64,000 bases of DNA. It comes from Kamptonema formosum PCC 6407. Lineage in GTDB: Bacteria > Cyanobacteriota > Cyanobacteriia > Cyanobacteriales > Microcoleaceae. This document shows, in pieces, positions 27,334 through 35,753 of the stretch. The stretch spans positions 1,448,590-1,512,589 of the forward strand of contig NZ_KB235904.1 in assembly GCF_000332155.1 (NCBI RefSeq). The letters run 5' to 3'. The notes beneath the pieces were generated by a model. It was not told the origin of the DNA and did no database searches. It saw nothing but the letters and a program-made list of their open reading frames with translations. Every line of letters starts with the position of its first letter. The first letter of the stretch is position 1. The translations under genes and the position numbers were made by a program.

Positions 27334-29124
27334 ATGGCACTAGGTTATAAAGATTTGCTTCGACAAGTTGATTCTCTATCGGAAAGTTTTCCGACTTTAG
27401 GTAGCCGTTTATCTCAGGCTGCTAAAGAACTGCAAAGTTCTGGCATTCCACCCTCCGATAGCTTGGTAGAAGAACTTACCGCCTACGGTAAGAACTTTGC
27501 GATCGCCCGCAATCAAGCCCTGGAACTGGGAAAATCCTTGGGATCGCCCAGTAATCCCGTTTCCCTCCAAGATATCCGAGATGTAGTACAGGCAGTGGCA
27601 ACGGCACAAAGCAATGCCGAAACCCGCCAAAAAGCTTTAGATATACTAGATCGCGTTTTAGCAATCGTTCACCGAGAACAGAACAATTTTCCGCCTTTGG
27701 AACCAGTACGGGATAAAGCTAGCGAACTTTACCGTACTATCAACAATCCAAAAGCCACTCAACTACATCCAGACGCGATCGCCTTAGTTGAAGAAAAACA
27801 CCCATTCTCAGCTTTGCTAACTCTAGTCGAACAGGGAGAAAATTTAGATGATAGTCGGTGGGTAAGCCTTGAGGAGATAGTAAGTGCGTCCTTTGGCAAA
27901 CAGTTAGTTGTAGCCATATCTAGAGGTAAATTAACACTCACCGCGATCGCAGCCACTCCTAATTTACCCGTTGCTTCTCAGTCAGTTGAACCAGAACGCT
28001 CCCTTAGCTTACCTCTGACTCTACCGCAAGTTACAGCCGAAGCCTTGCCAGAAGTAATCATCATCCCTTCAACTGTAGCAGTCGCGAACAAACCCATTAC
28101 TGTTGACCCAGACATCACAATTTTGGAATCCCCCGCCTCTGGTACTCCCATACATGAAGTGATCGTCGTTCCCAGCGTTAACGTAAATCAACCCCTCCAG
28201 AATGTGCAGGGACAGCACATCGTATTTGGACAAACCCCCAGTAGTGAAGGATCGCAACCTCCCGCCACCGTTGGATTAAAAGTACTCGCTCACATTCAAT
28301 CCGTAGGCGATCGCACTTTTGCGGCTCAAGAATATGCTGGCAGTCGCGGTAAAGGTCTGCGCTTAGAAGGATTTCAGATTAATATAGATCCGGCAATTCC
28401 TGGCTTGAGTATCCAGTATATGGCTCACGTCGAAGGCGTTGGCGATACACCTTGGGTTAATGAAGGAGAATTAGCCGGTTTCCGAGGTAAATCTAAGCGC
28501 ATTGAAGGATTTGCGATCAGACTCGCTGGGCCACAAGCGGGTAACTATGAAGTCTTTTACACCGCCCACATTCAAAATATTGGTGATACAGAAGTCACCT
28601 CTAATGGTAAATATTGCGGTACTCGCGGCAAATCTCTGCGGATTGAAGGGATTAAAGTTTGGGTGGAACCCTCTAAGACTGCTGTAGCTGTAAAACCTCA
28701 ACCTCCCGCCACCGTTGGACTGAAAGTGCTCGCTCACATTCAATCCGTAGGCGATCGCACTTTTAAAGCTCAAGAAGATGCTGGCAGTCGTGGTAAAGGT
28801 CTGCGCTTAGAAGGGTTTCAGATTAATATAGATCCAGCAATTCCTGGCTTGAGTATCCAGTACATGGCTCACGTTGAAGGAGTTGGCGATACAGCTTGGA
28901 TCAATGAAGGAGATTTAGCCGGTTTCCGAGGTAAATCTAAGCGCATTGAAGGATTTGCGATCCGTTTAGCTGGGCCGGAAGCTTCTAAATACGATGTATT
29001 TTACACTGCTCACATTCAAAATATCGGCGATACTCCTCCCGTTGCTAATGGTCAATATTGTGGAACTCGTGGTAAATCTCTCCGAGTTGAATCAATGAAA
29101 GTGTGGGTACTAGCTAAAAATTAA
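27334..29124 (+). CDS. Protein with two blocks of ChW-like repeats
   Basis: The preferred start is the ATG at 27334 (MALGYKDLLRQVDSLSESF), with AGGA 10 bases upstream; the frame is open from 27304. The 596-residue product has a helical N-terminal half with no signal peptide. Residues about 308-455 and 456-596 are two almost identical blocks, each with three units of the form AHIQSVGDRTF...GSRGKGLRLEGFQI. This is the pattern of ChW (clostridial hydrophobic, conserved W) repeats, but the signature GW is GD in all six units. In other bacteria ChW proteins are often surface carbohydrate- or cell-wall-associated. Function here is unknown. Confidence 0.75.
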   Translation: MALGYKDLLRQVDSLSESFPTLGSRLSQAAKELQSSGIPPSDSLVEELTAYGKNFAIARNQALELGKSLGSPSNPVSLQDIRDVVQAVATAQSNAETRQKALDILDRVLAIVHREQNNFPPLEPVRDKASELYRTINNPKATQLHPDAIALVEEKHPFSALLTLVEQGENLDDSRWVSLEEIVSASFGKQLVVAISRGKLTLTAIAATPNLPVASQSVEPERSLSLPLTLPQVTAEALPEVIIIPSTVAVANKPITVDPDITILESPASGTPIHEVIVVPSVNVNQPLQNVQGQHIVFGQTPSSEGSQPPATVGLKVLAHIQSVGDRTFAAQEYAGSRGKGLRLEGFQINIDPAIPGLSIQYMAHVEGVGDTPWVNEGELAGFRGKSKRIEGFAIRLAGPQAGNYEVFYTAHIQNIGDTEVTSNGKYCGTRGKSLRIEGIKVWVEPSKTAVAVKPQPPATVGLKVLAHIQSVGDRTFKAQEDAGSRGKGLRLEGFQINIDPAIPGLSIQYMAHVEGVGDTAWINEGDLAGFRGKSKRIEGFAIRLAGPEASKYDVFYTAHIQNIGDTPPVANGQYCGTRGKSLRVESMKVWVLAKN

Positions 29125-29131
29125 GAGTTAC

Positions 29132-29286
29132 AGCGGTTTTCAAATGTATAGGTACTCTGAAGAAATCTAAGCCCCCGCCCCTTCCCTATCAGGGAAGAGG
29201 AGTAAGAAGGGGAGTAAGCCTCTCTCCTTTTAGGAGAGAGGTTTCGAGAGAGGTCAAAACTGTATCTCACAGAGTTGAAAACCGCT
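29132..29286. repeat. 155-bp foldback element
   Basis: The ends AGCGGTTTTCAA (29132-29143) and TTGAAAACCGCT (29275-29286) are perfect 12-bp inverted repeats. Inside is a CCTCTCTCC/GGAGAGAGG hairpin. The element contains no gene and starts 8 bp after the stop codon of the preceding gene. The rest of the 422-bp space to the next gene (29287-29546) shows only a small GAGTG-TGA-CACTC inverted repeat at 29443-29455. Confidence 0.7.
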
Positions 29287-29546
29287 AGCTCCCTAAACTC
29301 GTTATCAATATCAAATTCTTAGTTAGCCTGCTTTTGCCATTACAGACGAGTTTTGGATTAATGGTCTTGCTGATAAGTACAGTAAAATACCATTACAAGA
29401 GTATTAAGAAACTGTCAAAAAAGCTAGTGTACTATGTAATGTGAGTGTGACACTCTAACAACTTACACTACCGATCTTGTGTAATTGAGCGACTGCATCT
29501 AAGCTGTAGTAACCTCCGCATATCAATTTTAATTGGGTAGTTAACT

Positions 29547-30086
29547 ATGAAATTTCCAAAGTTTGCGTCGGTATGTAGCACATTACTTTTAGGAGTAACT
29601 GCAACGCTTTTCGCGACCAACAGTGCGATCGCAGCAGAAAAAATCGTACTCAAGTACGGCCCTATTGCTCAGTCAGTCAACATCAGCGATCTAGAAAATT
29701 TTGTCAAAACGGGCGCAAAAACTCCCACCTTGGCTACCATATTGCGAATCTCCAAACAAGATGCTGATACAGTGCGGGGATTGATGTCTCTCGAAATTGG
29801 AGTCAACATCGTCACTTTAGACCGCGTACTCAACAGCAAAGTTGGGGAAAATGCACTGATCGAAATTGGCAAGAGTCTTCGGACTCGTTCCCGTTACGAA
29901 AGTCATAAAGCCTTAAGAGGTGCTGTGATTCTTTCGGCGGCGGACAATAACAAGTTATCTTTACTTGAAGTGCTGCAAAAATATCCCACTTCTGAGATCG
30001 ATGTGGAAGTTGGAAATATTGGCAATACTGTGGAAAAACTCAAGGGTTTATCAGGAAATCTGCAAAACTTGCTCAACTCTAAGTAA
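29547..30086 (+). CDS. Exported DUF1400-domain protein
   Basis: The 179-residue protein has a signal peptide cleaved near NSAIAAE. The mature part, EKIVLKYGPIAQSVNISDLE, then FVKTGAKTPTLA, matches DUF1400, an N-terminal domain found in cyanobacterial alpha/beta hydrolases. Here the hydrolase part is absent, so the domain stands alone. It is probably periplasmic. Its 3' end faces sipA on the opposite strand, 7 bp away. Function unknown. Confidence 0.8.
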   Translation: MKFPKFASVCSTLLLGVTATLFATNSAIAAEKIVLKYGPIAQSVNISDLENFVKTGAKTPTLATILRISKQDADTVRGLMSLEIGVNIVTLDRVLNSKVGENALIEIGKSLRTRSRYESHKALRGAVILSAADNNKLSLLEVLQKYPTSEIDVEVGNIGNTVEKLKGLSGNLQNLLNSK

Positions 30087-30093
30087 TTTGCCA

Positions 30094-30360
30094 TTAGTCA
30101 GAGAGGGAACCCTGAGCATCTGGCTTGACATTTTGCCCAGAAACCTCTATGGACTCAATGTACTGGCTATCCATCAAAAATGTTCCCTTAGAAAAGCGAA
30201 CTCCCCAATAATTCCCTGGACGGCGATCTGCGATCGTTCCCTCTTCACCAAGGCGAATTACGTGGGGAGGTCGTAGCATCGGCATAGGTTCAGCAGTTTT
30301 GACGTAGGGAGGTAAGACTGCAACTCTGACTTTCTCGCCAATAGTAAATTGTTTTTCCAT
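30094..30360 (-). CDS. sipA: NblS-interacting regulator SipA (DUF3148)
   Basis: The 88-residue basic protein starts MEKQFTIGEKVRVAVLPPYV and contains AEPMPMLRPPHVIRLGEEG and RRPGNYWGVRFSKGTFLM, the pattern of the SipA family with an SH3-like barrel. SipA binds the histidine kinase NblS (Hik33), which governs high-light, cold and nutrient-stress genes. Length is typical. NblS itself is not in this window. The C-terminal tail of about 15 residues is variable. Confidence 0.88.
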   Translation of the reverse strand: MEKQFTIGEKVRVAVLPPYVKTAEPMPMLRPPHVIRLGEEGTIADRRPGNYWGVRFSKGTFLMDSQYIESIEVSGQNVKPDAQGSLSD

Positions 30361-30429
30361 TATTCTATTTGTTTTCTATCTCTAGTATCGATTTAAGATA
30401 AGCTGGCAAAGCCAGTTTTTTTATTGATT

Positions 30430-30592
30430 AGGACTTACGCTCATGGCTCCAGAAACCGGGTTTTTGAGAGCATCTGTGGGTCACGCAGGAGGCAGAAGGC
30501 AGGAGGTAGAAGGCAGGAGGCAGGAGGTAGAAGGTAGAACGAAGTATTTTCGTAAAAAAACCCGGTTTCTTTGGTTGGGTGCCAAAGTCCTG
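30430..30592. repeat. Foldback element with an internal tandem-repeat insertion
   Basis: The ends are AGGACTT (30430-30436) and AAGTCCT (30586-30592), and just inside them lie AGAAACCGGGTTTTT and AAAAAAACCCGGTTTCTTTGG. Compared with the copies at 41507 and 52589, the centre is enlarged by degenerate AGGAGGCAGAAGGC-like repeats (30487-30540). Confidence 0.75.
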
Positions 30593-30606
30593 ATTGATTT
30601 TATTTT

Positions 30607-30738
30607 ATAGCAACGGTTAAGACGATTAGGACATTCTGAGTTGCTAAAACCCTAACTTTTCTTATATCTTCGACCTCTTCCCTTCTTTCCCTAGTCCCTA
30701 GTCCCTAGCCCCTAGCCCCTTCTTTCCCTAGTCCCTAT
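30607..30738. repeat. Dispersed ~45-bp element plus heptamer tract
   Basis: Positions 30607-30655 carry the dispersed element on the minus strand (TATAGCAACGGTTAAGACG followed by TTGCTAAAACCC on the plus strand). Positions 30681-30738 are CCCTAGT/CCCTAGC heptamers. The promoter of rbfA probably lies just after, but was not assigned. Confidence 0.7.
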
Positions 30739-30807
30739 CTTCCCTTTATGTAACACTGAAAGTATAGATAAAAACACGGGCAATAAAGACTGTAGGGGGT
30801 AAAGATC

Positions 30808-31230
30808 GTGGCTACAAGCCGTCGTGTTGAGCGCGTGAGTTCGCTGATTAAACGTGAAGTCAGCTTGCTGTTGCTCAACGGTATCAAAGATGACCGCGTA
30901 GGTGCGGGGATTGTCAGTGTTACTGACGTGGATGTTTCTGGCGACCTTCAGCACGCCAAAATCTTTGTCAGTATCTACGGTACTGATGAAGCCAAAGCAG
31001 AGACGATGGCCGGCTTGAAATCGGCTACTGGCTATGTGCGTAGCGAGTTGGGTCATCGGGTGGGTCTGCGGCGCACGCCAGAGGTGGTGTTTTTAGAAGA
31101 CCATTCTCTAGAACGGGGCGATAAGATGCTGTTGTTGCTCAATAAGCTCTCGCAAGAGCGGAAACCTGACATTCTTGATGAGGAAGAGTCTGCGCCCGAT
31201 GATGACATTGACGCAGAGGAAATCGATTAG
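30808..31230 (+). CDS. rbfA: 30S ribosome-binding factor A (RbfA)
   Basis: The 140-residue protein has the KH-type RbfA fold: [39 protein letters not shown] and [20 protein letters not shown]. RbfA binds the immature 30S subunit and is needed for 16S rRNA processing and cold growth. The acidic C-terminal tail ([17 protein letters not shown]) is an extension common in cyanobacteria. It precedes the GH3 gene by about 90 bp in the same direction. Confidence 0.95.
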   Translation: MATSRRVERVSSLIKREVSLLLLNGIKDDRVGAGIVSVTDVDVSGDLQHAKIFVSIYGTDEAKAETMAGLKSATGYVRSELGHRVGLRRTPEVVFLEDHSLERGDKMLLLLNKLSQERKPDILDEEESAPDDDIDAEEID

Positions 31231-31327
31231 TTTTTTGTTTGCGGGCAAGCGTGATAATTGGTAAAGGCTAATGGTTAGTGGGTTATTGCCTAAATAGCCA
31301 TTAGCTATTCCTATTTTTTTGCTGTCC

Positions 31328-33034
31328 ATGATTGAAAATCTATCTTTAGCAGAACTCGTAGCTCAAATGGTGGTGGTACGAGCCTCTGGCTACCTTTTTG
31401 ACCACCAAATTCGATATCCTGAGTGGGAGCCGCCGGCTAGTAAACTTCGCTATTGGCTGGAAAACCTCGGTGTTGGTGGGGTGATTTTGGTGGGGGGAAG
31501 TGCGGCGGAGTTGGCTGTGCGATCGCAATTACTCCAATCTTGGGCAAAAATCCCTCTGCTGTTGGCGGCTGATATTGAAGAAGGTGTGGGCCAAAGGTTT
31601 GCAGGTGCTACTTGGTTCCCGCCGCCGATGGCGATTGGCGCTGTTGCTCAGAAAGATGGCAATCAGGCTGAGCGCTATGCTGAAGAAATGGGAGCGATTA
31701 CGGCAACTGAAGCGATCGCGATCGGTTTGAATTGGGTACTAGCGCCGGTGGTGGATGTGAATAATAATCCTGATAATCCAGTGATTAATGTCCGCGCTTT
31801 TGCTGAAACTCCTGATTTGGTAAGCCGTCTGGCAACTGCTTTTATTCATGGGGCCCAGAAATATCCAGTTTTAACTACAGCTAAGCATTTTCCTGGTCAT
31901 GGGGATACGGCGGTTGATTCTCATTTAGAATTGCCGACGCTACCTCATTCTGCTACGAGATTGGCTGAGGTTGAATTGCCTCCTTTTATTGAGGCTATTG
32001 CTGCTGGGGTGGATGCGGTGATGAGTGCTCACCTAATTATTTCGGTTTGGGATGCAGAATGGCCTGCAACTCTATCGCCCAAAATTTTGACGGGTAAGTT
32101 GCGCCAAGAGTTAGGCTTTGAGGGGTTGATTGTGACGGATGCTTTGGTGATGGGTGCGATCGCGAATCAATACGGTTCTGAGGAAGCGGCGATTTTAGCA
32201 GTCGCAGCGGGTGCTGATATTTTGTTGATGCCGCAAGACCCAGAGGCTACTATTAAAGCAGTGTGTGATGCTGTCGCTCAGGGCCGGATTGAGCGATCGC
32301 GCATTGAAGATTCTGTACAACGGATTTGGCAAGCGAAGGCTAAAGTCGGCTTGTCGATCGAGTATACCGGAGAGCGAGTAGCTAAATTCTCCCCATCTTC
32401 CCCATCCTCCCCATCCTCCCCATCCTCCCCATCTTCCCCATCTTCCCCATCTTCCCCATCTTCCCCATCCTCCCCATCTCCCCTCTCTCTTCTTCCTTCT
32501 TCCTTAACCGTAGCAGCCAATATTTTGCGAGATTCTCTAAAAGTTGGTGTTTCTGTGCCTTTGCGGGTAGAAGCGCCCAAAAATGGGGAGAATTTACGCA
32601 ATTTAGTGATTGTGGATGATGTTTTGGGTTGTGAGTTTTTGGGACATCATACTCCTGCGATCGCAGTCCCCAAACAGCGAGGTTACAAACTGCAAATAAT
32701 TGACGATCGCACCGAAAGACACAAGGAAGAGCAATTCATAATTTCTAAGAATACTCCGCCTCACTCTCCAGAAGGGGAATTTGTGCCTACATTGCTACAA
32801 GTCTTCATTCGCGGTAACTGTTTTCGAGGTAGTGCAGGTTTAACCCAAGCAGCAGGAGACTTGTTTAAAAGTTTGTTAAACACAGGCGAACTCCAAGCAG
32901 TCGTTATTTACGGTAGCCCCTATATCCTTGAGCAATTTTTGCCAGCGTTACCGCCTTCAATCCCTTACGTTTTTTCTTACGGGCAAATGCCAGTAGCCCA
33001 AGAGATCGCTCTTCAAGCACTGTTTGGTAGTTAG
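31328..33034 (+). CDS. nagZ: Glycoside hydrolase family 3 enzyme, probable beta-N-acetylhexosaminidase
   Basis: The start at ATG 31328 (MIENLSLAELVAQMVVVRA) is preferred over the upstream TTG codons. The GH3 catalytic domain (about 1-350) has the NagZ signature TTAKHFPGHGDTAVDSH, the nucleophile region IVTDALVMGAI and WVLAPVVDVNNNPDNPV. NagZ enzymes release GlcNAc from peptidoglycan fragments. At residue about 355 the domain is joined to a C-terminal domain by about ten Pro-Ser-Ser units encoded by a DNA tandem repeat. The C-terminal part looks like the glycosidase accessory domain of longer GH3 members. The exact substrate is inferred. Confidence 0.85.
   Translation: MIENLSLAELVAQMVVVRASGYLFDHQIRYPEWEPPASKLRYWLENLGVGGVILVGGSAAELAVRSQLLQSWAKIPLLLAADIEEGVGQRFAGATWFPPPMAIGAVAQKDGNQAERYAEEMGAITATEAIAIGLNWVLAPVVDVNNNPDNPVINVRAFAETPDLVSRLATAFIHGAQKYPVLTTAKHFPGHGDTAVDSHLELPTLPHSATRLAEVELPPFIEAIAAGVDAVMSAHLIISVWDAEWPATLSPKILTGKLRQELGFEGLIVTDALVMGAIANQYGSEEAAILAVAAGADILLMPQDPEATIKAVCDAVAQGRIERSRIEDSVQRIWQAKAKVGLSIEYTGERVAKFSPSSPSSPSSPSSPSSPSSPSSPSSPSSPSPLSLLPSSLTVAANILRDSLKVGVSVPLRVEAPKNGENLRNLVIVDDVLGCEFLGHHTPAIAVPKQRGYKLQIIDDRTERHKEEQFIISKNTPPHSPEGEFVPTLLQVFIRGNCFRGSAGLTQAAGDLFKSLLNTGELQAVVIYGSPYILEQFLPALPPSIPYVFSYGQMPVAQEIALQALFGS
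32388..32481. repeat. 9-bp tandem repeat inside the GH3 gene
   Basis: About ten in-frame copies of TCCCCATCn encode a (Pro-Ser-Ser)n linker. The unit length of 9 keeps the frame, so copy number can change without frameshift. Confidence 0.9.
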
Positions 33035-33260
33035 GGGCTAGGGGCTAGGGGCTAGGGGCTAGGGAAAGAAGGGAAAAGGGGGAAAAGAGGGACTACGATG
33101 CTCCCCCGCCCCCCCAGGGCTGTTTCATTCTCGGTAGGGGCGGTGCCGATTGGCTGCCCGCCCAGAGGTCTGAAACCCTAATTTGATGGTTGGTGAGGGG
33201 GGGTAGGCACGGGGGCACTACCCCTACAAAATCGCGGTTTTTCCGAGAATGAAACCGCCC
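33031..33260. repeat. Heptamer tract and 144-bp foldback element
   Basis: Positions 33031-33065 are TAGGGGC heptamers starting at the nagZ stop codon. Positions 33117-33260 are bounded by an 18-bp inverted repeat with one mismatch (GGGCTGTTTCATTCTCGG and CCGAGAATGAAACCGCCC) and enclose inner GTAGGGGCGGTGCC and GCACTACCCCTAC arms. Then 33278-33306 is ATTAAAA repeats. No gene lies between nagZ and the DUF4327 gene. Confidence 0.75.
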
Positions 33261-33495
33261 TGCCACCTCCCCTCCGATTAATTAAAAATTAAAAATTAAA
33301 AATTAAATCTTACAGTTTTTAATTATGAAATATTAAGCAAACACAATAGTGACCGCTCATAGTTTTATGAGATTTCTGCAACAAGAATAAGAAATTTGTA
33401 TCAGACGATACGGACAAAATTTGTGTTCACTCCACTCGATATGCACTATAGTATTACAAGTGCGGTAAATTTCTTAGGCAACCCCACGAGGGCTT

Positions 33496-33720
33496 ATGAT
33501 TCACACTACAATCCAATACTCCTTAGATGTCATCCAAGATGAAGCACGTCAACTGGTGCACGAGGGTGTCGTCAGCCGTCAACAGCCCATTTATACACTC
33601 TGCCAATACATTCCAGCTCGTGAATGGTCTTGCGTAGAGGGCGAATTAGAAAAATGCGACTTTTTACTCAGAGACCGAATTGGCGACCTGATCGGTGCTG
33701 AAAACTGGGATAATGACTAA
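33496..33720 (+). CDS. DUF4327 family protein
   Basis: The 74-residue protein (starting MIHTTIQYSLDVIQDEARQL, then CQYIPAREWSCVEGELE) is a member of DUF4327, found almost only in cyanobacteria. It has a good GAGGG ribosome binding site. Two cysteines are present. It is soluble, helical in appearance and of typical length. Function unknown. Confidence 0.85.
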   Translation: MIHTTIQYSLDVIQDEARQLVHEGVVSRQQPIYTLCQYIPAREWSCVEGELEKCDFLLRDRIGDLIGAENWDND

Positions 33721-34057
33721 AGCTCTACTCCACTCTAAATAGTCTTCAGAGACTCTCAGCGGAGTGTGGTAGACGCTAACATTGACTTGCAGCGTTCAGT
33801 CAGCTAAGTCGAAACAAGACACGAAGTTGCCTGATGCCAAAACACGCCGTGCTAATCTTGATTAGCGCAGCATTTAGCTAATTGTGGAGCAAAACAAGAA
33901 AAAATTAAGGTTGGCTCAACCTGAAGTTGCCCCGATTAACTAGAATCTGCTGCCTGCTTTAATAGCAGGAAGCAAATACTTGGTTGATTGCAGTCAAATA
34001 CGGATAAGTTCTATTGAGCAACCCTAAGACTGTTAAACAATCAAGGGTAAACATTCT
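33721..34057. other. Intergenic space with several small hairpins
   Basis: This 337-bp space has no reading frame that looks coding. It can form a hairpin at 33724-33773 (CTACTCCACTC with GAGTGTGGTAG, two mismatches), CTAATC-TTG-ATTAG-like pairing near 33855, and CCTGC/GCAGG near 33954. A non-coding RNA is possible but not supported further. Confidence 0.4.
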
Positions 34058-34456
34058 TTAGCCCTGAGATTGGTTATCGGCGCGAAGATTTTCCAACTCA
34101 GCTCTGAGGGCGGCTACTTGTGCAGTTAATTCTTGAATTTCTGGCCGTGGATCGGAGTCGGGTGCAGGTTCAGTAGGAGTGCTGACGGGAGAATCAGAAG
34201 TGACTCCAGTCTGAGCGCTATCCTGGGTGTTTTGTTGAGCCAAAATAGTATCAACAAAATTGCGGGCTTCCCTTTCCGTCATTTCTCCTTGTTGGGCCCA
34301 CTCCTCGGTGAGTTGGCTGAAATTTTCTGATTTGAGTTTGCTGAGATTCTCATCTCGTTTTTGGGAGTCTTGCAAAGTTTCAATCACAAAGGAAGTTGCG
34401 CCCAATGTCACGCGGAATCCTTTTTGCAGCATTTGAGTTAGATGATCGGAATTCAT
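34058..34456 (-). CDS. Phasin-like helical protein
   Basis: The start at 34456 (MNSDHLTQMLQKGFRVTLGA) is preferred over an upstream in-frame ATG because homologous proteins of this type begin with this amphipathic stretch. The 132-residue product has a helical body (TSFVIETLQDSQKRDENLSK), a region EREARNFVDTILAQQ that resembles cyanobacterial phasin-like proteins, a Pro/Ser/Thr-rich linker and a C-terminal coiled coil (ELTAQVAALRAELENLRA). A role on polyhydroxyalkanoate granules is only a guess. Confidence 0.6.
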   Translation of the reverse strand: MNSDHLTQMLQKGFRVTLGATSFVIETLQDSQKRDENLSKLKSENFSQLTEEWAQQGEMTEREARNFVDTILAQQNTQDSAQTGVTSDSPVSTPTEPAPDSDPRPEIQELTAQVAALRAELENLRADNQSQG

Positions 34457-34859
34457 TATCAATATTAATTTTCGCTGGAGAACAGATCCGGTTTGGATGG
34501 GGAGGAAAGCATGGCAGGGAAAAGCCACTTTTTACCTGACAACTGAATATATCAGAACAGGGTGCTGTCTGGCGATCGCGTCAGGCGTTCCGTAGCAGCA
34601 CCCCCATAATAGCCAATGTAGATTTTACCAAAACAGGTATTGTTCTGTTTCGTTTCCCGTTTAAGATTGCCGTTCTCCTTTAAAAATTGGTCAAACGGGT
34701 GTAAATCTGAGTGAGGGCGATCGCTAGTTCTATTTAGGTAAGCGATCGCTTTGATTATCGCGTTGATTATCGCGTTGATTGTCGTGTTGATTGTCGCGAT
34801 CGCCCATTTAGATTATTGTTGAGATTACACAATTAGACTTCTGGGGATTCATTGAACAG
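34457..34859. other. Divergent promoter space with a 12-bp tandem repeat
   Basis: This space separates the phasin-like gene and menG. Positions 34751-34798 are four tandem copies of a 12-bp unit (TTGATTATCGCG, with TTGATTGTCGTG and TTGATTGTCGCG variants), each overlapping HIP1-like sequence. Confidence 0.65.
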
Positions 34860-35561
34860 ATGACAAACGACCCAGCACAAATTCAAGCCATATTTAACCG
34901 CATTGCCCCAGTTTACGACCAGTTAAACGATTGGCTCAGCTTAGGGCAGCACCGCATCTGGAAGCAAATGACCGTAAACTGGAGCGATGCTCACCCTGGC
35001 GATACTTGCCTAGACTTGTGCTGCGGTAGCGGTGACTTAGCTCTACTTTTAGCAAAGCAGGTCGGTGCTGCGGGTCATGTCTTTGCTCTTGATTTTTCAG
35101 CCGAATTATTGGCTCAAGCCAGCCGCCGAGCTCCACCCATCCTTTCCCCTTCGAGCCCCATCACCTGGGTAGAAGGAAACGCCTTAAATTTACCTTTTGC
35201 CGACAACCACTTCGACTGCGCCACAATGGGTTATGGCCTCCGCAACGTCACAGATATCCCCCGGAGTTTGCAAGAATTGTACCGCGTCCTTAAACCAGGT
35301 GCCAAAGCCGCGATCCTCGACCTCCACCGCCCTAGCAGTCCCCTCATGCGGAGCTTTCAACAGTGGTATTTAGAAACCCTTGTAGTACCAGCGGCGAACC
35401 AATTCGGCATGACCCAAGAATATGCTTACATCAATTCCAGCTTAGAAAAATTCCCGACAGGAGTAGAGCAAATAGCTTTATCTCGCCAAACCGGATTTGC
35501 TAGCGCCACACACTACCCCATTGCCGGGGCTATGATGGGAGTATTGGTAATTACAAAGTAA
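34860..35561 (+). CDS. menG: Demethylphylloquinone/menaquinone methyltransferase MenG
   Basis: The 233-residue protein is an UbiE/COQ5-type SAM-dependent methyltransferase: IFNRIAPVYDQLNDWLSLGQ, the SAM motif CLDLCCGSGDLALLLAKQ and MGYGLRNVTDIPRSLQELYR, followed by VLKPGAKAAILDLHRP. In cyanobacteria the enzyme methylates the naphthoquinone ring of phylloquinone, the photosystem I A1 cofactor. Length is typical. The gene stands alone, not in a men cluster. Confidence 0.92.
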   Translation: MTNDPAQIQAIFNRIAPVYDQLNDWLSLGQHRIWKQMTVNWSDAHPGDTCLDLCCGSGDLALLLAKQVGAAGHVFALDFSAELLAQASRRAPPILSPSSPITWVEGNALNLPFADNHFDCATMGYGLRNVTDIPRSLQELYRVLKPGAKAAILDLHRPSSPLMRSFQQWYLETLVVPAANQFGMTQEYAYINSSLEKFPTGVEQIALSRQTGFASATHYPIAGAMMGVLVITK

Positions 35562-35753
35562 TTGTAGAGTAGGCATTGCCCACCTTACATTAAATTATTT
35601 ATAGCAGTTTGCAATTGATAGGTACTGCTTTTAATTATCAATTACCACTTTGTTAACTGTTAGCAATTAGCAATTAGCAATTAACAATTAGCACTTAAAC
35701 TGTTCTCATGCAAGTGAAAACTGCTTAATCTGCGTTTGTTATTTTAAATTTTA

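Noticed and set aside
32278-32601. A minus-strand frame with repeated GED residues
   Set aside because: It is the complement of the Pro-Ser-Ser coding repeat within the GH3 gene.
33721-34057. Possible small RNA downstream of the DUF4327 gene
   Set aside because: Several hairpins can be drawn, but none has conservation or a promoter that I can show; kept only as a described gap.
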